Of a stretch of 64,000 bases of DNA, positions 37,808-46,613 are shown one piece after another. The first letter of the stretch is position 1. The number at the start of each line of letters is the position of its first letter. Below the pieces are notes generated by a model that was not told the origin of the DNA, ran no database searches, and saw only the letters and a program-made list of their open reading frames with translations. The translations under genes were made by a program, and so were the position numbers. Source of the DNA: CAVVZJ01 sp963752755. GTDB taxonomy: Bacteria; Planctomycetota; Planctomycetia; Isosphaerales; Isosphaeraceae. The stretch spans positions 248,001 to 312,000 of the forward strand of contig CAVVZJ010000022.1 in NCBI GenBank assembly GCA_963752755.1, written 5' to 3'.

Positions 37808-38561
37808 ATGGCCTTCGCCACCATCAACTACTTCAGCGGCTCGCTCCACAAGGCCTCGTCGTTCAACATCGTCTTCCCCGAAGACCCGAAGCTACCCCGC
37901 CCCTGGTCGGTCTTCTACCTCCTGCACGGGCTCTCCGACGATCACACGATCTGGATGCGACGCACAAGCATCGAGCGTTACGTCGCCGGCTTGCCCCTGG
38001 TCGTCGTGATGCCCGATGGCGGCCGGGGCTGGTACACGAACGCCAAGGAAGGGTACGCGTATGAAGACAATCTTATCAAGGACGTCGTCGGCCTGGTTGA
38101 GCGGCACGTTGCCGGTGAAGACCGAGCGTGAGGGCCGCGCGATCGGCGGCCTATCGATGGGCGGCTACGGGGCGGTGAAGCTCGGCTTGAAGCATCACGA
38201 CATGTTTGCCAGCGTCAACTCCCACTCGGGTGCCGTCGGCTTCCTCCACGACCCCGAGCGTGCCCGTCAGCTCAGCCCCGAGTTCCGACGCATCTTCGGC
38301 GACGACCCCGCGGGCGGGCCGGAAGACCCCTTCGCAATCGTCGAGAAGATCGATCACGGCCGCATCCCGGCCATGAGGATCGACTGCGGCACGTCCGACT
38401 TCCTGCTCGACCAGAACCGGTCCTTCCACAAGAAACTGGAAGAAATGCAGATCCCGCACGAGTACGAGGAGTTTCCGGGCGGACATGAGTGGGCGTACTG
38501 GGATGAGCACGTTCCGCAGGCGATCGCGTTCCATGCGAAGAACCTGGGCCTGAAGTCGTGA
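37808..38561 (+). CDS. Esterase D/tributyrin esterase-like hydrolase, frameshifted
   Basis: About 250 residues. The first part (WSVFYLLHGLSDDHTIWMRR) has the oxyanion HG. After a single-base break near 38112 the rest has the nucleophile elbow (GGLSMGGYGAVKLG), Asp in DCGTSDFLLDQNR and His in FPGGHEWAYWDEH, a complete triad. The family includes S-formylglutathione hydrolase and cinnamoyl esterases; substrate unknown. The break is in a conserved stretch of an otherwise perfect enzyme, so sequence error is likely. Confidence 0.88.
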
Positions 38562-38645
38562 ACGCAGCGGCCTGGGCGTCGTACAATGGAACGGGTGGCC
38601 GGCCCCGTCCGGGCCCGCGGTCGCTGGGCGTGTGGGGAAGACACG

Positions 38646-39116
38646 ATGGGCAGCCGAAGACCTGGGTTCGGGCTGGTGCTCGGGATTGTGCTGTGCGGTC
38701 TGGTCCCGGCTCTCGCGGCCATGGATGGTGATGGGTCGAACGCGCCAGAAGTCCGCCCCCGGGAGGAACCCGTCCACCCGTCGATGGCTGACCCGGAGCG
38801 AACCCGCAAGGCGGAGCTGGTGCTGCGCGTCGAGCGATTGCGGTTCCAGGGGGGTAGCAAATACTGGTGGTATGAGGTGAAGATTCTCGCGGTGATCAAG
38901 AACCGGTCGGGCTGCAAGTTCGAGCCCGGCCAGTCGCTGAAGGTGGCGGTCCGCGGCATCGCGGGGGAACGCGGGGTGCCGCACGGCCAGAGCACGATCT
39001 ACCTCGAACGCTACAATCCGAAAAACCACGAGAACTGGAAACTGCTCGGCGGCGGCGCCGAGCACGGCGTCAGCCACGTCGTCCGGCCGGAGCCGCCGGA
39101 CGCGGACGGCCCTTGA
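38646..39116 (+). CDS. Secreted hypothetical protein
   Basis: 156 residues from the ATG at 38646, with a signal peptide (GFGLVLGIVLCGLVPALAAM). The mature part is rich in charge and beta strands (KYWWYEVKILAVIKNRSG, STIYLERYNPKNHENWKLLG), resembling a small Ig-like exported domain. A TACAAT at 38582-38587 may be its -10. A longer frame starts at 38586. It is followed after 22 bases by recN. Confidence 0.68.
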   Translation: MGSRRPGFGLVLGIVLCGLVPALAAMDGDGSNAPEVRPREEPVHPSMADPERTRKAELVLRVERLRFQGGSKYWWYEVKILAVIKNRSGCKFEPGQSLKVAVRGIAGERGVPHGQSTIYLERYNPKNHENWKLLGGGAEHGVSHVVRPEPPDADGP

Positions 39117-39138
39117 GGGCCGCGGGAGAGGAAAACCC

Positions 39139-40835
39139 GTGCTCCGCGAACTGTCGGTGCAGAATCTCGCCCTGATTGAAGACGCCCGCGTCGAACTACT
39201 GTCCGGCTATTGCGCCTGGACGGGGGAGACCGGTGCGGGCAAGAGCCTCCTGCTCACGGCGCTCGGCCTGGTGCTCGGCGGTCGGGCGTCGGGCGACCTG
39301 GTGCGCTCCGGCAAGGACGAGGCCCGAGCGGCGGCCGTCTTTGACCTCGCCGAGTCCGGCTTGCGAGAGGACGTCGAGGCGATCCTCGGCGGCACGCTCG
39401 ACGAGGATCAGCTCATCCTCACCCGGCGCATCTCCGCTCAAGGACGGAGCCAGGCGCACGCCAACGGCCTGCCGGTCGCCGTGGCGACGCTCCGGCAACT
39501 GGGCGAGCGTCTCATCGACGTCCACGGCCAGCACGAAGGCCGAGCCTTGCTTGACCCCGACCGCCAGCGCGCCTTGCTCGACGCTCACGGCGGCCTGGAA
39601 TCCTTGCTGGATCGCTATCGAAAAACCCGGCTGGAACATGACAGCTTGCGGAAACGACGGCTCGACCTGATCGAATCGGCCGAACGGAGGCGTCGCGAAC
39701 GCGACCTGCTCGCCTTCGAGCGCGACGAGCTGGTCTCGGCCGACCCGCAGCCGGGCGAGTTCGACGAGCTGAATCGCGAGGCGCACCGGCTCGCCAACGC
39801 CGAGGAGCTTCGCGAGGCGACGGCCGAGGGGTACGCACTCCTGTACGAGGCCGATCGGTCGGTGCAGGAGCTTCTCGAACGTGTGGCCCGCCGGATCGAG
39901 CCGCTCTCCGACTCGGTGCCCGAGCTGGCCGCGCCGGCGTCCGAGCTGGAGCGGCTGGCGGAAGAGGTCCGCGAGGTCGCCCGGGGTTTGAGGAAGTTCA
40001 GCCAGGACTGGGAGGACGACCCGCAGCGTCTGGAGGAAGTCGAGTCCCGGCTGGCCCTCTACCGCAGGCTCGCCACGCGGTTCCGCTGCGCCCGGATGAG
40101 CTGGCGGATCGCCGGCGGGAGGTCGAGTTACAACTGGCCACGATCGAGCAGGAGGAATCCGACCTGGCCGGGCTCGATGCGCCGCTCGCGGAGGCGTGGA
40201 CAAAGCTCAAGGGGATCGCGGCGGAGTTGACCGCGGCACGGCGGAAAGCTTGCAAGACGTTTGCAAAGGCGGTACAGGGACAGTTGAAGGCGCTCAATCT
40301 GGCCGAGGCGAGGCTCAGTGTGGAGATCGAACCACTCCCCCTGGGTGACGACCCAACCGTGGCGACGCCACCGGAAGACGGGGCGGACCGGGTCGAGATC
40401 GTCTTCACGCCGAACCCCGGGGAGGCGCCGAGGCCCTTGCGAAAGATCGCCTCGGGTGGCGAGATCTCGCGGGTGACGTTGGCGGTCAAGACGGTGCTGG
40501 CGGAGGTCGATCGCGTGCCGACGTTGGTCTTCGACGAGATCGACACGGGCGTCGGCGGCCGGCTGGGGGCCGTCCTGGGCAAGATGATGGCGGAGCTGGG
40601 CAAGCACCGGCAGATCGTCTGCATCACGCACCTGCCTCAGATGGCCAGCTTCGCCCGGCAGCAGTGGGTGATCCGCAAGCAGACCGAGAGAGGTCGGACG
40701 CGGACGACGATCCGCCCCCTGGCCGACGGCGAGCGGGTGGAGGAGCTGGCGGCGATGCTTCGGGGCGACTCCGCGGCCGAGTCCACCCGACAGGAGGCGC
40801 AGGCGATGCTGGCCGAGGCGCAGGAGTTGTTATGA
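39139..40835 (+). CDS. recN: DNA repair ATPase RecN, frameshifted
   Basis: SMC-like repair protein that acts at double-strand breaks. N-terminal Walker A in WTGETGAGKSLLLTALGLV, a long coiled coil in the middle, and a C-terminal half with signature GGEISRVTLAVKTV and Walker B VFDEIDTGVGG then THLPQMASFA. A one-base break near 40088 splits the coiled coil (the intended frame reads PDELADRRREVELQLATIE). About 565 residues joined, normal for RecN. The start is GTG-like MLRELSVQN. Its stop overlaps the next ATG by ATGA (40832-40835). Confidence 0.93.
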
Positions 40836-42475
40836 ACCGGGCCCGGGCGGCGAAGGCGGGTTGGCTGGCGCGGCCCGTCTGGCCGGTGGTCACGGTCTTG
40901 CTGGCGGTCCTGATCCTGCGATTGCCCGCCTTCCTGCTCTCCGACGAGCTGGAATACTTCCACCTTCACGGCGACGACTTCGCCTATCTCGCCGATTGCC
41001 GGCTGGGCGAGGAGCCCCTGGCCAAGCTCTGGGAGCCGCACAACGCCCACGTCGTGCCGCTCTTCCGACTGCTGACCGCCAGCCTGGCGCGTGGGGCGGG
41101 CTCGGCGGGGATGGTGCCGTCACTTCTGGGCTGGGCGACGTATGCTTGCCTCGTCCTGGTGATGCTCGGCGCGGGGCACTTCGTCGCCTGGGAGACGCGA
41201 CGGATGAGCCTCGGCCTGGCGGCGATGGTGCTGATCGGGGTGACGACCGTGATGGAGCCCGCCTTGACGTGGTATTCGGCCGGTCAGACGCTCTGGGCCG
41301 CGCTGGCGGTCGTGGGAATGCTGGTGCTCTTGCAGTGGTCGCGGGTCCGCGGCTCGCGGTTCTGGCTCGCGATGGCCGCCGCGCCGGCCCTGGCGGCGCC
41401 CTTGCTCTGGTCGGGCGGCCTGGTGGCGGGGCCGGTCGGCTGGGCGTACCTGCGATCCACCACCGATCCGCGAACGCGGCGGGCCGCGTGGTGGCCGCTC
41501 GGGGCGACGGTCACCGGCGCCGGCCTCATCCTGGCTTTCGGCTGGCGCGGACTCCGGGACAGCCTGCGGTCGGAGGCAGCGGACAGCTCGGGCTGGACAC
41601 GGGCCTTGTGGGGCGTCTTCCACACGGCGCAGGCGATCCCGGAAGCCCTGATCGCCCGGAACCTGGGGCTGGACGTGGTGACGACAGCGTCGCAGGCCGT
41701 CGTCTTGTGTGTGGCGCTGGGATTGGTCTGGGGGTGGTCGCGTCGGTGGAATGCCAGGCCGAGCCCGATGGAAGCGAGCGGGGCCTTGATGGTCTTGCTG
41801 GGCTTCCTGCTGGCGTACAGCTTCCGCGGACGGTTCCCGTTCTCCAGCCTGCGGGGGCTGGGCTGGTACAACACGATCCCGCAGGTCGGCGCGGTGCTGT
41901 TCGTGCTGGGCTGGTGGTCGGGCGATCGAGCCGGCGAGCCGGGCCGGCCGTCGCGGTTAAGTCGGGGCGGCGCCCTGGCGGTGGCCGGAGTCGCCGGGGT
42001 GATGCTCCTGCTGCAGTTGCCGAGAGCGATGGAGATCCTGCTCCACAAGGCCCCCCCCTGCTGGCGTCGGAGGTCAAGGCCTTGCCGATCCCGGAACTCC
42101 AGCGATGGCGGGCCCGTTACTACATCGGTGACACGATCGCCGGTCCACAACGCCGCGCCCTGGCCCGACTGGAGCGGGCGGCCGGGATCGCGACGCGGCG
42201 GAGTCTCTCACGCGAGGCCATCCGCGAGGCGTTCGGGCGCGTCGAGGTGCCCGGCTGGCCGGACACGCTGACCGGGATCGATGCCCTGGACCTCTTCGAC
42301 TTCCCCACCGCCGGAGCCGCCGACGGACCCGTTCGTGACCCGTTCCGCGATCGGGACGCTGCTGTCGCCCGAGCCCGTGATCCGGCCGACCTGGCTCGAC
42401 CCCGGCGATCCGTGGCCGCCGCCGTGGCGGGAGCCTCCGGCCGGAACCCCCGCCTCGCCAGGCGTCGCCCATTGA
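40832..42475 (+). CDS. Polytopic membrane protein, GT-C-like, paralogue 1 (frameshifted)
   Basis: About 545 residues with roughly 10-11 membrane helices. The first long loop holds HGDDFAYLADCRLGEEPLAK then LWEPHNAHVVPLFRLLTA. An acidic pair in the first outer loop with a later PHNxH is reminiscent of GT-C glycosyltransferases. Breaks near 42055 and 42330 alter the cytoplasmic C-terminal part (restored: LLASEVKALPIPELQRWRAR, then SAIGTLLSPEPVIRPTWLD). Translated with recN by ATGA overlap. The next gene is a clear paralogue. Confidence 0.75.
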
Positions 42476-42598
42476 TCGATGGAAAGCCCTCCGAGTGCGG
42501 CCCGGGGGGCCCATCCAATGCCTGGACTTTTCATTCTCCCCCCCTTACATTATTCTCTCTTAAGGACGGGAAGCTCGCGTGCAGCCCACGCCCGACTC

Positions 42599-44173
42599 AT
42601 GAACCGACTCGCGAACTGGATGCAACACCCCCTCGGACGCATCGCGACCACCGCGCTGGCCCTGCTGGTGGTCCTCGTGCCGGCCTGGCTCTTTGCCGAC
42701 CCGCTCCGCACGTACCGGCTCTACAGCGACGACTTCGCCTACCTGGCTGGCTCGCGGACCTTCGACCGGGCCTGGGCCAACCTCTTCCGCCCGCACAACA
42801 CGCACATCGTCCCGTCCTGGCGGCTGCTGACCTGGGTCGTCATGGCGCTGGCGGGCAAGCTGGCAAACCTCCCGGCCACGCTGGCCGCCGTGTCGTACGG
42901 CACGCTCGCGGCGGCGATGCTGCTGATCGGCCGCCTGGTGTCGCGGGAGACGGGGCGAGCCTGGATCGGGTTCGTGGCGATGGTCGCCCTGGGAACGACC
43001 TCGGTGCTGGAGTCGTCGGCGACCTGGTATTCCTCCGGCCAGACCCTCTGGGCGGCCTTCGGCATCCTGGCCACGCTGCATTATCTCCAGGGCTGGCGGT
43101 TCCGGCGGGGCTGGTGGCGGCTCCTGGCGGCGGCCCTCTCGACGTGGGTGGCGGGCGGCTTCTGGACGATCGGGCACGCCGCCGGGCCGGTCGGCGCCGT
43201 CTATCTCTGGGCTGATGGACGCCAGCGCTGCCGGATTGCGGCGGCGGTCCCGCTGGCCGCCACGGCGGTGGCAGTGGTCGTGGCCCTGGTGCTGGGCGGT
43301 CGGCAGATCGACTCGACGATCAGCTTCCACGGCCGGACCGTCAAGCAGGCTGTCGATCTGGCGGCGGGCGCCGGGCACACCGTCCAGGCGATCCCGGAAG
43401 ACCTCGTCTTCCACAATCTCGGGCTCGAGGCCGTGACGACCATCTCCCAGGGAGCCGCGCTGACGGCCTTACTCGGACTTGCCTGGCTGGCCAGCCTGGC
43501 ACGCTGGGGGCGACCGTCGCCGATCGAGCTGGCCGGCGGCGTCCTGATCCTGGGAGCCTATTACATCGAGTGGATCTTCCGCGGCTATCACCCTTACAGC
43601 AGCCTGCGCGGACTGGTCCCCTGGTACGACACGATCCCCCACGTCGGTGCCGTCCTCCTCGGCACCGGCTGGCTGGCGCGGACGCTCGGGCCGCGGCCGT
43701 CGCGGGGCGTGCGGCCCTTGAGTCGGGGAGCGGCGTTGGGAGTCCTGGTCTTCCAGGCGGCGCTCGTCATCGTGCAACAGCCGAGGGTGGACGCCCTCTT
43801 CGTCAAGAACATCCCGGACTCGTCCTTGAAGCCGCTGGGGACGTCGGCCTCTCCCGCCCGAAGATTGAACGCCTCGCGGTTGCTGGCCACCGAGTTCGCC
43901 AGGCGGCAGCGTCGAGACCTCGAGCGGCTCGACCAGGCCGAGGTTCTGGCTCGCCGGGAAAGTATCGACCGATCGGCCGTCGCCGAGGCGTTCGGACGCG
44001 TTCGGGTACTGGAGATTCCGAAGGTCTATGACGCCGCCGACCTGCTCGACCTGCCGGCGCACGGGGCGGTCCACGAGCCGAGGCAGGTTCGATCGTCACT
44101 GGCGGAATGGCTCGGACCGTCGGAGCCGCCGTTGATTCGCGACGACCCGGAGTCGGGATTGGTGGTCGAGTAG
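42599..44173 (+). CDS. Polytopic membrane protein, GT-C-like, paralogue 2
   Basis: 524 residues, intact, same layout as 40832-42475. Shared landmarks: YSDDFAYLAGSRTFDRAWAN then LFRPHNTHIVPSWRLLTW; ATWYSSGQTLWAAFGILATL; VQAIPEDLVFHNLGLEAVTT; SLRGLVPWYDTIPHVGAVL. The shared outer-loop Asp pair and the HN.H segment are the best candidates for a catalytic site. A longer frame starts at 42479, but the ATG at 42599 matches the paralogue's start. Product and substrate unknown; a lipid-linked glycosyltransferase is a reasonable guess. Confidence 0.78.
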   Translation: MNRLANWMQHPLGRIATTALALLVVLVPAWLFADPLRTYRLYSDDFAYLAGSRTFDRAWANLFRPHNTHIVPSWRLLTWVVMALAGKLANLPATLAAVSYGTLAAAMLLIGRLVSRETGRAWIGFVAMVALGTTSVLESSATWYSSGQTLWAAFGILATLHYLQGWRFRRGWWRLLAAALSTWVAGGFWTIGHAAGPVGAVYLWADGRQRCRIAAAVPLAATAVAVVVALVLGGRQIDSTISFHGRTVKQAVDLAAGAGHTVQAIPEDLVFHNLGLEAVTTISQGAALTALLGLAWLASLARWGRPSPIELAGGVLILGAYYIEWIFRGYHPYSSLRGLVPWYDTIPHVGAVLLGTGWLARTLGPRPSRGVRPLSRGAALGVLVFQAALVIVQQPRVDALFVKNIPDSSLKPLGTSASPARRLNASRLLATEFARRQRRDLERLDQAEVLARRESIDRSAVAEAFGRVRVLEIPKVYDAADLLDLPAHGAVHEPRQVRSSLAEWLGPSEPPLIRDDPESGLVVE

Positions 44174-44190
44174 GACGTCTGCGGCCTGCC

Positions 44191-45159
44191 CTACAGCAGC
44201 AGATGGAAGGTGACCATGCTGGTCATGAACAGGACGATCATCAGGCCGAAGGCTGCCAGCAGGCGGAAGAGGGCGTAACGCGGCGAACTCCGGTAGCTGC
44301 GGAGCAGGACGGCGGGCGTCGCGGGATCGAGGACGCGGAGGGCCAGGAGTGGCCCGAGGATGATCGAGACAATCACCAGCGGGATCATCAGGACCACCAG
44401 CCCCCCCGCAACCCGACGGGCGAACAGCGTCATCAGCCACGAAAGCCCGGCGCACGCGAGCACGGCGAGCATCAAGGCCCGGATGTGAAACTGGGGGCGT
44501 CGATCCCGTCTGGCCGGAAAGGCCGGCGCCAGCGGGCTCTCGGGGATCTCGGAGGCCAGCCAGAGCAAGAGCCCCTGCACCGCCAGGGCGTGATCGATCC
44601 GGCCATCGCGGATCATCCAGGGGAGCTGCCCGGCCGGGACGAGCTCGACGTGGACCTCCTCCTCGGCGTCCAGCTTCGGCTCGGCCACGTGTCGGGCGCT
44701 CGTGATCAGCACCGTCGTGATCCGCGACGTCAGGATCGACGGGTTCGACCAGCAGTGCCCGAGCAACCGGGGCGGATCACCCGCATAGCCCGTTTCCTCC
44801 AGCAGCTCGCGGGCGGCCGCTTCGAGCGGGTCCTCACCAGCCGTGACGAGACCGCCGGGCGTCTCCAGGCTGTCATGACCCGAGCCGGCGCGGAACTGGC
44901 GGACGAGCACGAGCTTGCGGGCTGGCGTCAGGGCGACGACGTTCACCGCATCGGCCAGTTGCATGACGTAGTAATCATGCAACTTCCCAGAAATCCGGGA
45001 TCGGTAGCGCTGGCGGCGAAGCTGGAAGAGCCAGTTCTCCTCCAGGGTCTCGTGGGCTTCACCGTGTGGGTGCCAGGTTGGGTCGGGCACGGGAGTCCTG
45101 GGGAAAGGAGGAGGGGCGAGACGAGGGATCGATGAAGGATGACCGGACGAACGGCTCAC
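44191..45159 (-). CDS. Nudix hydrolase fused to a membrane domain
   Basis: 322 residues. The N-terminal Nudix domain has a good box (GGLVTAGEDPLEAAARELLE then ETGY) and an ADP-sugar/NUDT5-like lead (FRAGSGHDSLETPGG). The C-terminal ~110 residues hold about three membrane helices (ALMLAVLACAGLSWLMTLFA, GGLVVLMIPLVIVSIILGPL, LLAAFGLMIVLFMTSMVTFH). Such a fusion is unusual; Nudix enzymes are typically soluble. It overlaps the upstream HAD gene by ATGA, which argues for a joint role in nucleotide-sugar or nucleotide cleanup. Confidence 0.85.
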   Translation of the reverse strand: MSRSSGHPSSIPRLAPPPFPRTPVPDPTWHPHGEAHETLEENWLFQLRRQRYRSRISGKLHDYYVMQLADAVNVVALTPARKLVLVRQFRAGSGHDSLETPGGLVTAGEDPLEAAARELLEETGYAGDPPRLLGHCWSNPSILTSRITTVLITSARHVAEPKLDAEEEVHVELVPAGQLPWMIRDGRIDHALAVQGLLLWLASEIPESPLAPAFPARRDRRPQFHIRALMLAVLACAGLSWLMTLFARRVAGGLVVLMIPLVIVSIILGPLLALRVLDPATPAVLLRSYRSSPRYALFRLLAAFGLMIVLFMTSMVTFHLLL

Positions 45160-46031
45160 GTTAAGAGGTAACGATTGATCAGGGACGAAACGCCGTCGTG
45201 GTCATGGTCGCCGGTGACGAGATCCGCCGCCGCGAGCACCGGCTCGGGGGCATGGCCCATCGCCACGCCGAGGCCGGCGCCGACGAGCATCGGGATGTCG
45301 TTCATGTCGTCGCCCACGGCGCAGATCTCCGACGGGGCGATGCCCCAGAGTTCGGCCAGGTGGAGCACGGCCGACCACTTGCTGGCGTCCTCGCGGAGCA
45401 CCTCGCACATCCAGCCGGTGTAGCGGGGACTCTTCTGGACGAACGTCCGGACACGGTCGGCCAGGCCCGCCTTCACGGCCATTTCGAGCGCGAGCATCGT
45501 CGTCCGCTCGCCGACGGCGCAGACGTGGTAATGACAGGCGCCCGGCTGACACGAGCGATCGAGCCACCTCGGGTCGACCTCGGCGTGCTCGCGATTGAAG
45601 CGGACGTACTCGTCAAACAGCAGCCGACCGGTCGGCGAGGCCGCGATGGTGAAATCGAAGCCGGACGCGTCCCGGTCGGTGAAGCTGATGGTCGGCTCGT
45701 CGTGACGGCGAAAGAGGTCGAGGATCAAGGCGAGCAGATCGGGGGCGAAGTCAGCCCGCCAGAGAGTCTGGTGGCCGGCGGGGTCCTTGACCAGAGCCCC
45801 CGAGTTGCAGACCAGGGGAGCATCGAGCCCGAGCTGCTCGGCGACCGGCAAGGCGCGCCGGTAGCGTCTTCCGGTGCAGAGCACCGGCCGGATGCCCGCA
45901 GCCGCGGCGCGGGCGATCGCCTCTGCGGTGCTCGGACGGAGAACGCCGTCACGGTCGAGGAGGGTGCCGTCCACATCCAGGGCCAGGAGGCGGAATCGGG
46001 AGCGGATCGGCGTCGGAATCGGTTCGGACAA
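45156..46031 (-). CDS. HAD-superfamily Cof-type phosphatase
   Basis: 291 residues. Motif I LLALDVDGTLLDRDG (nucleophile Asp and acid Asp), motif II LCTGRR-type Thr, motif III Lys in EDASKWSAVLHLAE and motif IV GDDMNDIPMLVGAG. C2-cap (Cof-type) HAD phosphatase acting on sugar or nucleotide phosphates in the cytoplasm. It is first in a two-gene operon with the Nudix-membrane protein. A promoter is seen at 46077-46106. Confidence 0.92.
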   Translation of the reverse strand: MSEPIPTPIRSRFRLLALDVDGTLLDRDGVLRPSTAEAIARAAAAGIRPVLCTGRRYRRALPVAEQLGLDAPLVCNSGALVKDPAGHQTLWRADFAPDLLALILDLFRRHDEPTISFTDRDASGFDFTIAASPTGRLLFDEYVRFNREHAEVDPRWLDRSCQPGACHYHVCAVGERTTMLALEMAVKAGLADRVRTFVQKSPRYTGWMCEVLREDASKWSAVLHLAELWGIAPSEICAVGDDMNDIPMLVGAGLGVAMGHAPEPVLAAADLVTGDHDHDGVSSLINRYLLT

Positions 46032-46076
46032 GGCAGGCGTTCTCCGTGGGTCAGGCCAGGGTCCTTTGACCGGATC

Positions 46077-46106
46077 ATCCTATCCGAGCCGGCCGGCCTC
46101 GGGCAA
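46077..46106 (-). promoter_or_regulatory. Promoter for the HAD-Nudix operon
   Basis: On the minus strand TTGCCC (46106-46101), an 18-base spacer and TAGGAT (46082-46077), about 45 bases before the ATG at 46031. Confidence 0.5.
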
Positions 46107-46264
46107 ATCCCGGGTGGACGGTCGGCTAGCCCCTGGCAAGGTCGGGGACCGGAAACCATAATGGAGGGTCCCGGAATCGGAGTGGATCTCCTCCAGGCCG
46201 GCCTGATCCGGAGCGCCGGCGATCGGACCCCGTTCGGGATTCCGGTCGAGGGAGCTTGGCGACG

Positions 46265-46549
46265 ATGGCCCGCGAGCGTGCGATGGCCCCGGACCGGCCC
46301 CGCGACGACGATCGACGGCGCTTCCGGGTCTTTTTCGAGGGCGAACTGATCGAGTCCTACGACCCCGACCGTTACCCGACCGCCCGGGACGTGACCGACG
46401 ACCTGTCGATGCGCTGGAATTCGTTCTACCCGGAAGGCTGTGACGAGTGGGACCTGGCCGTCTGGCGCGACGGACAGGTTGTCGCGGTGGTCCGCACCGG
46501 AACCGAGGGCAGTCCCGAGGTGACGCTCTTCTCCGACTTCCCCGGCTGA
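46265..46549 (+). CDS. Small hypothetical protein
   Basis: 94 residues, no signal peptide. The segment RRFRVFFEGELIESYDPDRY, then ARDVTDDLSMRWNSFYPEG, ends in a short beta-rich part (VVAVVRTGTEGSPEVTLFSD). The ATG at 46265 is favoured because GAGGGAGC lies about ten bases upstream; in-frame TTG (46256) and ATG (46280) are alternatives. Unknown function. It precedes the MutS-like gene on the same strand. Confidence 0.55.
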   Translation: MARERAMAPDRPRDDDRRRFRVFFEGELIESYDPDRYPTARDVTDDLSMRWNSFYPEGCDEWDLAVWRDGQVVAVVRTGTEGSPEVTLFSDFPG

Positions 46550-46613
46550 TCTCCGGCCCCGCCCTCCCCCGCTCCGGCGGGGTCGCTCTTCCGAACCCGC
46601 TGGACCGCTTGCC

